This document shows positions 35,713-40,077 of a DNA stretch of 40,077 bases, one piece after another; within the stretch, counting starts at the first letter, position 1, and the number at the start of each line of letters is the position of its first letter. The notes beneath the pieces were generated by a model. It saw only the letters and a program-made list of their open reading frames with translations. It was not told where the DNA came from and did no database searches. Position numbers and translations under genes: made by a program. Origin of the DNA: an uncultured Verrucomicrobiota bacterium (GTDB lineage Bacteria; Verrucomicrobiota; Verrucomicrobiia; Opitutales; Opitutaceae); contig CAJCBL010000004.1 of NCBI GenBank assembly GCA_903960515.1, positions 1 to 40,077 of the forward strand, read 5' to 3'.

Positions 35713-36833
35713 TAGGGGGGCGGGAATTGTCCGGTATATACTGCGATCAAAGCACGCGTTAGGTCGCGGATATTGGTCGGATTGTTCTGCGGTGCATTCC
35801 AGGGTATCCCGGCCAGTATCTCCCAGTTGCCTTCCGTCCACGCACAGTGAGGCTTCAACCTTTCAAGATACCGGCGGATTTCGTGCGGTGTTTCTGGATC
35901 GCTTGGGTGCAGGTTTGCCATGATTCGGTCCATCAGAACGCCCATCGATCTAATGCCTACGCCATTCATCAGACGACTCTCTGAAGGTGACCGCCCCCAC
36001 GCCTCTGGGAAACATTCCTTCACCTCAGACCAAAATAGGTTCATCACCTTGCGGATCGCATCGATATCAGTCTCTCCACTTGCGCTGTTGCGATACTGGT
36101 AAAGGCATCCGTGGGGATCGTTCATACTTTTCCGAATCACGAGCAGCAGACTGGTGTCGGTGATAACCGCCGCCTTGTTCTCCTTTAGGTCAGTGGTTTC
36201 CCGAATGAGCAGCCCTTTGAATGGCGATTCGGGGTCTTGGTTGAGGATGTCACACAAAGCCGATGGGATTCGGTTCTTTGCGAAACTCTGTGGCAGGGTT
36301 GTGTTTACGGCCGGGAGTAATTCGTTGATCAACCCGATCGGCAGTGGTTTCACTTTGTTGACTAAAAGAAACTGAGTCCTCTGAACCTGGAAGTCGTCCG
36401 TAACGAACGCCGTCACTGGAACGAGAAGCCTTTGCTTTGACGAACGGGAGAGAGCTAGAGTCCGCTGCTGGCCGTCTACGATCCATGCCGCCCTCTTTCC
36501 TCCGATAGGGGTAGGAATGGCTAGAGTCCCAGCCTGGCATCCCTCGTTTCCCACTTTCGGACCGCGACTCTGCTTGAATCGGACGTCCGATGAGAGCGCG
36601 AGCAGAATGGCATTCGGAAACAGCACCTCGCCGGAATTCAAATAGTCAGTGATTTCGGCAACGTGCTGACGGACTTCGCCGCGTTGATAGCCGAGCAACT
36701 CGCCCCCGCCGTCTTTCTTGACCCTTGAGATTTCAGCGATTCCGAGAATCTCTTCACCGGTCAAAAAGAACGAGAAAACCGGGATGTCCGGAATCTGATT
36801 GATTTTGAGCGCACGAACTTCGATAGTATTCAT
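35712..36833 (-). CDS. dpdB: DpdB (separate copy), DGQQR protein
   Basis: A 373-residue protein of the DpdB family, ParB/DndB-like with a DGQxR motif (DGQQR at residues 120-124 in WIVDGQQRTLALSR). In S. Montevideo, DpdA and DpdB together are necessary and sufficient to put preQ0 in DNA, with DpdB thought to assist through ATP-related or DNA-binding activity. The ATG overlaps the stop of the upstream gene (ATGA), and its stop overlaps the GTG of the fusion gene. Its N terminus (FFLTGEEILGIAEISRV) and QRGEVRQHVAEITDYL align with the DpdB half of the fusion, but the two are clearly divergent, so this is not a recent tandem duplicate. Confidence 0.85.
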   Translation of the reverse strand: MNTIEVRALKINQIPDIPVFSFFLTGEEILGIAEISRVKKDGGGELLGYQRGEVRQHVAEITDYLNSGEVLFPNAILLALSSDVRFKQSRGPKVGNEGCQAGTLAIPTPIGGKRAAWIVDGQQRTLALSRSSKQRLLVPVTAFVTDDFQVQRTQFLLVNKVKPLPIGLINELLPAVNTTLPQSFAKNRIPSALCDILNQDPESPFKGLLIRETTDLKENKAAVITDTSLLLVIRKSMNDPHGCLYQYRNSASGETDIDAIRKVMNLFWSEVKECFPEAWGRSPSESRLMNGVGIRSMGVLMDRIMANLHPSDPETPHEIRRYLERLKPHCAWTEGNWEILAGIPWNAPQNNPTNIRDLTRALIAVYTGQFPPP

Positions 36834-37819
36834 TTTGGGTCGAACAGTCGTCCTTGATTGGATTCAACGAAGCGCCGGAACAGCGCTCCGAATCGCTTTT
36901 GCTCACAAGAGAGCCCTTTGGAATCCCTTAGATGGCGAAGCAGTGCCGAAGCTGAGGTACCGAACGTGGAAAAGTGTGCCTGAATATAGTGCATGACCTC
37001 TTCGTCGGTCATTGGCGCGACCGGTTTCCTCACTGGATCGGGGAGCCCTTCGCCTATCCTTTTCATTACTTCGAAGACCTTTCCGTTCCCCTCCGCCAAC
37101 GCGTCGGCGTGCGCGGTGATCAGCCAGTTGGCCAGTCTTGCGTTAAGGCTCACGTTAGTTTTGTCGAGATACGGATCCACAGCCTTGAACCTGTCATTGA
37201 ACGGAAGCACTCGCGCTCGCACTACTGGCGAGATAGCCGAAAGGTTCGCAAAGACGCCGGCACTGACAATGTAGATCCGCTTCCCGGCAGCTATGAGTTC
37301 CGCCACCTCACGCTCTACAGCTCCGAAATACTCGCGTGAGAGAATCAGCACGATCACCTCCTCCCCTCCGCATCCTCCGAATCGCTCTGCAAGATTGGTC
37401 CGACCCCATGCGTTGTTGAGCAACCGCCACCATTCCGCCTGATTCTCGCGGACTGAGTTCTCTCTAGGCCACTTGAGATTCAGCATGCTGTCGGGTCCCG
37501 CGGCAAAAGACGCCGCGTAGTTCGCAATTGGCGTTCGATCGTCGATAAGCCCGTATCCAGCTGAAAGCACAAGAAGCTCAGGCGAGTCGAACTTCTCCCG
37601 CGCTGACGCTACGCAATTCAACGATTCCCGCCAATGCGACCCTAGGTAGACGTCCGATGCCGGTGCGGTAGCTTCAGAGCCTCCAAGGCTTTCGACCCAC
37701 CGTTTCACGGCAAACTTCGGATCCATGCCGTTCTGGCATCTCAAGCACCGGTCCGGCTCAGTCGGACCGCGCTTTTGATTCGTGCATGTGGTGATAATTG
37801 TCAGTTTCCGAGCAGCCAT
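36830..37819 (-). CDS. dpdC: Probable DpdC (preQ0-in-DNA to amide conversion)
   Basis: A 329-residue protein beginning KLTIITTCTNQKRG with a nearby Cys pair (CLRC), then LVLSAGYGLIDD followed by ANYAASF. This order resembles the DUF6884/YaaA-like group. A C-terminal helical part includes MTDEEVMHYIQAHFSTFG, possibly a small winged-helix unit. In S. Montevideo, dpdC is needed after DpdA/DpdB to turn deoxy-preQ0 into dADG. Here it sits between dpdA and dpdB and overlaps dpdB by ATGA, the right place for a modification gene, and no other candidate exists in the window. The DpdC assignment is therefore by context plus a loose family resemblance. A different nucleotide-processing role is possible. 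Confidence 0.62.
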   Translation of the reverse strand: MAARKLTIITTCTNQKRGPTEPDRCLRCQNGMDPKFAVKRWVESLGGSEATAPASDVYLGSHWRESLNCVASAREKFDSPELLVLSAGYGLIDDRTPIANYAASFAAGPDSMLNLKWPRENSVRENQAEWWRLLNNAWGRTNLAERFGGCGGEEVIVLILSREYFGAVEREVAELIAAGKRIYIVSAGVFANLSAISPVVRARVLPFNDRFKAVDPYLDKTNVSLNARLANWLITAHADALAEGNGKVFEVMKRIGEGLPDPVRKPVAPMTDEEVMHYIQAHFSTFGTSASALLRHLRDSKGLSCEQKRFGALFRRFVESNQGRLFDPK

Positions 37820-37846
37820 TTCTGCTAGACTGTGCAGTTTCTCGAC

Positions 37847-37864
37847 ATTTTTAAAGCTAAAAAT
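37847..37864. repeat. AT-only palindrome upstream of dpdC
   Basis: ATTTTTA-AAGC-TAAAAAT, a perfect 7-bp inverted repeat with a 4-nt loop, lies 28 nt upstream of the dpdC start in the 153-nt gap after dpdA. It could be an operator, part of a promoter or a weak terminator. The surrounding gap is unusually AT-rich for this window. Confidence 0.4.
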
Positions 37865-37972
37865 TCACCAACGTGCGTAATTACTAAAATTCCATATTTC
37901 GCGCAGCTTGCAGTTAATCCGGAAACCACGAACGCAACTGCCGACAAAACGCCACCTATCGGCCTGGCAGGC

Positions 37973-39262
37973 CTACCCCTTGCGCTGAAGTTCAAATCGC
38001 TTCTGCTTGAAAGCCTCGTAGAAAACCCAGGTGTTGTGGAAACCGCGGCGGCGGTTGCGATCATTGCCCCGGAGGATCACTACCTCTACTCCTATCTCCC
38101 GGCAGATTGCACATGGGCAAGATTCCCACGGGCGGTCTCGCAGTGTTTCCTCGAAGTCACGGTAGGCCTTTCGACTTTCCCCAAACTCGTCGTCATAGGC
38201 GACCAACGCTTTCATCGCCTCCGTGAGATCAATTTCCCGGCGGGCGTAACTACGGACCCGCGCGAGGGCCTCTTGCTCGAGTCTACTCAATCGCTCTAGC
38301 ACTTTTTGGGCGGCAATCCGCTTCAATTCTTTTTCGGCGTCATCTTCGTCGCCATTTTCTAACCACGGTTTCAGAATTTTCCGAACCTTGGGAGACCGAT
38401 GCTGCCCCCCTGCAGTCGATGGAATTCGAACTGCGGTGTAGTTCTTTGCCGGCGAGTGGTAGTTCTCCTTGTCGCTCTTGAACGCCTGAAAAATTGTCGA
38501 TGCACTGTCGCACGAAACGACGCCTGCGGCCAGATAATCATCCATCAGCGAGAGTCGTGCGACTCCAAATAGGTGGAACTGCGCAATCCTGTGCAGTCCA
38601 CCGCGCACCAACTCCGCCAACACCAACCTGATATCCTTGTCCGATGCTCGAGCTAGCCCCCCAATGGCGATGTACCTGTACCCGATCGCAGCAAGTCGCT
38701 CGACGCAGGAACGATAGGACTTCGGGCTCCATCCCTGAGCCGCTCCGATCAACTCGTACCGGTACCCGCCCCGTTGATGGATCGCCCACATTTCCTCCGC
38801 GCCAGAGATCGTGATATCCATTCGGCGCCTCGCCTCAACTGGAACCTCGCGCGCCAGAAGCGCTGATTCAGAATCGAAGTCGGGGTCAAACTCGACAATT
38901 ACGTGGTCAAGAGTCACGCCATAGTTGACTCCGATCTTGGCGTAGAATTCACAGGTATCGACCGGCGAATAGGGCGGTCGTTCCAAACCAACATACTGGA
39001 ACGCGCCTGAGTCGCTGATAACCGGTATAGATATCGGGATTGAGAGGAATTGATGAATTCCGCCAACATTCGCGATCTCGGCCAGCTTTTTTTCATCTAC
39101 GGTCGAACGACTTACAAGCACGCCATCGCAGGGTAATCCGCCAAGCAATTGATGCGCGTACACGTCGTGTCTGGTAGATTTCCCGCACCCATATCGGTCC
39201 GCAAGAAAGTCAAAATGCCGATCGACCAGGTCGTCTGACTCAGGGAGAAAGAATTGCATCAC
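37973..39262 (-). CDS. dpdA: DpdA (separate copy), DNA guanine transglycosylase
   Basis: A 429-residue TGT-family protein of the DpdA type, predicted to cleave guanine from DNA and insert preQ0. Key residues are present: SDSGAFQY with Asp84, LDH with Asp119, GAAQGW with Gln176, CDS with the expected nucleophile Asp252, and zinc ligands Cys382, Cys384, Cys387 and His409. Gene order and the short zinc-to-end tail separate it from tRNA TGT. ATG 39262 is followed by a second ATG at 39259, and a GAGAGAG stretch lies upstream. It is the first gene of the minus-strand modification operon, and a TATAAT box precedes it. It resembles the DpdA half of the fusion in layout but is strongly divergent. Confidence 0.88.
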   Translation of the reverse strand: MMQFFLPESDDLVDRHFDFLADRYGCGKSTRHDVYAHQLLGGLPCDGVLVSRSTVDEKKLAEIANVGGIHQFLSIPISIPVISDSGAFQYVGLERPPYSPVDTCEFYAKIGVNYGVTLDHVIVEFDPDFDSESALLAREVPVEARRRMDITISGAEEMWAIHQRGGYRYELIGAAQGWSPKSYRSCVERLAAIGYRYIAIGGLARASDKDIRLVLAELVRGGLHRIAQFHLFGVARLSLMDDYLAAGVVSCDSASTIFQAFKSDKENYHSPAKNYTAVRIPSTAGGQHRSPKVRKILKPWLENGDEDDAEKELKRIAAQKVLERLSRLEQEALARVRSYARREIDLTEAMKALVAYDDEFGESRKAYRDFEETLRDRPWESCPCAICREIGVEVVILRGNDRNRRRGFHNTWVFYEAFKQKRFELQRKG

Positions 39263-39307
39263 TGGCTACTCTCTCTTTCCAAGACAATCAGCACGGCGAC
39301 TAGTACG

Positions 39308-39313
39308 ATTATA
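39308..39313 (-). promoter_or_regulatory. Candidate -10 box for the dpdA operon
   Basis: A perfect TATAAT on the minus strand, about 46 nt upstream of the dpdA start. At 17-nt spacing the would-be -35 is GTCGGA, a poor match, so the promoter may need an activator, or the match may be chance. Confidence 0.4.
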
Positions 39314-39698
39314 GAGTAAATCAGCGCCGATCCGACATTTTGGACGACTCTCAATTCTCATTGCGTGGCGTCACGATCCCAAAGCTTGTACTTCTGCTTC
39401 ACCTCGAAGCGGCATAGAGAATACTTGCTGTCTTGTCGCCACCAATTCCGCAATGCGGACGGTTCTGAACCATGCGCCCCCCTCCAATCTAGGGACGCGA
39501 TTGCAACTCGCGCGCGTTGCAACTACCGCGAATGCTTTTGGGGGTCGGGTCATGAAGAATGATGCCACAAAACGCTAAGTGAAGTCGCTAAAGGTCCCAC
39601 TCATCGAGGCGCCCTCTTTGCGTGGCAACCACAAAATTGCCGCCTCCCTGTCCAATAGGGACCGAAGGCGTTTGTAATTGGTGAAACATCGCCGAATT

Positions 39699-39735
39699 CG
39701 GGGCAAGATCGCCACCCGCTTACGATCTTGCCCCG
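39699..39735. repeat. Perfect 13-bp inverted repeat
   Basis: CGGGGCAAGATCG and CGATCTTGCCCCG are separated by 11 nt (ccacccgctta). A 13-bp perfect stem is far beyond chance at this size. No T-run follows on either strand, so it is not a standard terminator. It might be a protein-binding palindrome or part of an element end. Confidence 0.75.
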
Positions 39736-39967
39736 TGTTGCACTCGGCCGCGGTCGAACCGCGACTCGCGACTCCTTAGAAAACCTGCTCGGTCTCTATT
39801 GCCTGGTTGCCTTCGGTTCCCCGCGCCAACGGACTGCTACGTCGCTGCAATTCGGCGTGAAAATGGCTCAATGAAATCACTTGGACCACGCAATTTTTCT
39901 CGTCAGGCTTCGACAATACGTTAGTCACGCCGTAGTATTCGCGCAAGTGGACGTTTTGGTTGGTCAA

Positions 39968-40010
39968 CGACAATTAGAATTCGCCATCAGCGACAATTAG
40001 ATTCCGCCAT
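39968..40010. mobile_element. Tandem 20-bp repeats, probable insertion sequence end (IS21-like)
   Basis: CGACAATTAGAATTCGCCAT (39968-39987) is repeated as CGACAATTAGATTCCGCCAT (39991-40010), period 23, two mismatches. A 7-bp hairpin GGGGAGC-GCA-GCTCCCC follows at 40026-40042. Multiple ~20-bp terminal repeats with a TTGTCG-type core on the minus strand are typical of IS21-family ends. The transposase would lie beyond the window. The family call is from memory of such ends and is uncertain. Confidence 0.45.
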
Positions 40011-40077
40011 GACGGCAGGGGTCTTGGGGAGCGCAGCTCCCCCTCCGTTCCGACTCCGAAATAGATTCTTATAGAAT

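Larger units (their letters stand above)
39263..40077. other. Non-coding right flank of the Dpd genes
   Basis: About 815 bp upstream of dpdA up to the window end. Three short frames (about 65 codons each) exist, but none has a recognisable product. The stretch holds the candidate dpdA promoter, a strong inverted repeat (39699-39735) and, at the far end, tandem repeats and a hairpin that look like the end of an insertion sequence continuing outside the window. Confidence 0.5.

Noticed and set aside
35712-36833. DndB of a phosphorothioate system.
   Set aside because: The DGQxR motif is shared with DndB, but no dndA/C/D/E genes are present and the surrounding genes are dpd and preQ0 genes.
37973-39262. 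Ordinary tRNA-guanine transglycosylase.
   Set aside because: The pocket motifs are DpdA-like (SDSGAFQY rather than SGGFQ), the zinc spacing is shorter, and the neighbours are dpd genes.
39776-39973. A 65-codon minus-strand frame near the right end.
   Set aside because: No motif, no convincing ribosome site, and it runs next to the insertion-sequence-like repeats; coding is not supported.

Overview
This 40 kb window is the left part of a genomic island carrying a complete-looking Dpd system, which puts 7-deazaguanine bases into DNA and restricts DNA that lacks them. The sequence is GC-rich and bacterial with tightly packed operons. A small protein beginning at 3836 and the general style of the accessory genes remind me of Verrucomicrobiota, but that is a low-confidence impression. 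The left edge is sharp. A minus-strand terminator (1-31) and the last 45 nt of a tRNA-Asn(GTT) gene (40-84) are followed directly by a tyrosine recombinase, as expected for an element integrated in the 3' end of a tRNA gene.

Layout. (1) 1-2.9 kb: attachment site, integrase, SRAP/YedK protein, YpsA/molybdenum-carrier-like protein. (2) 3.0-10.1 kb: an accessory module with a small protein, an S-adenosylmethionine synthetase, a MoxR-type AAA+ ATPase, an unknown protein, a DUF2201/VWA protein and two unknown proteins. It is flanked by two divergent direct copies of a ~208 bp repeat. (3) 10.3-12.0 kb: a WYL-domain regulator and an unknown protein. (4) 12.26-14.96 kb: queC-queD-queE-folE2, a full GTP-to-preQ0 pathway with overlapping genes. 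(5) 15.17-33.13 kb: a plus-strand operon of dpdE, dpdF, dpdG, dpdH, dpdI, a dpdJ-dpdK fusion and dpdD. (6) 33.33-39.26 kb, minus strand and convergent with (5): dpdA, probable dpdC, dpdB and a dpdA-dpdB fusion. (7) 39.3-40.08 kb: no convincing gene; a strong inverted repeat and tandem repeats that look like an insertion sequence end.

How it works together. FolE2, QueD, QueE and QueC make preQ0 base from GTP. No queF is present, so nothing in the window diverts preQ0 to preQ1 and queuosine. DpdA-family transglycosylases (TGT-like) would exchange guanine in DNA for preQ0 with the help of DpdB. Probable DpdC would convert preQ0 in DNA to the amide (dADG). The DpdE-J/K and DpdD proteins (SNF2, RecQ-like and DEAH helicases, an ATPase, a PLD-type nuclease domain) form the restriction side. 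This scheme follows published work on the Salmonella Montevideo dpd cluster; its application here is inference from protein features.

The most unusual point is the modification module. It holds two DpdA domains and two DpdB domains, with one pair fused in frame in a single 792-residue protein. Both DpdA domains keep all recognisable TGT pocket, nucleophile and zinc residues, and both DpdB domains keep the DGQQR motif. The island may therefore encode two transglycosylase specificities or a hetero-oligomeric enzyme. A second fusion joins the helicase DpdJ to a C-terminal PLD domain that probably represents DpdK.
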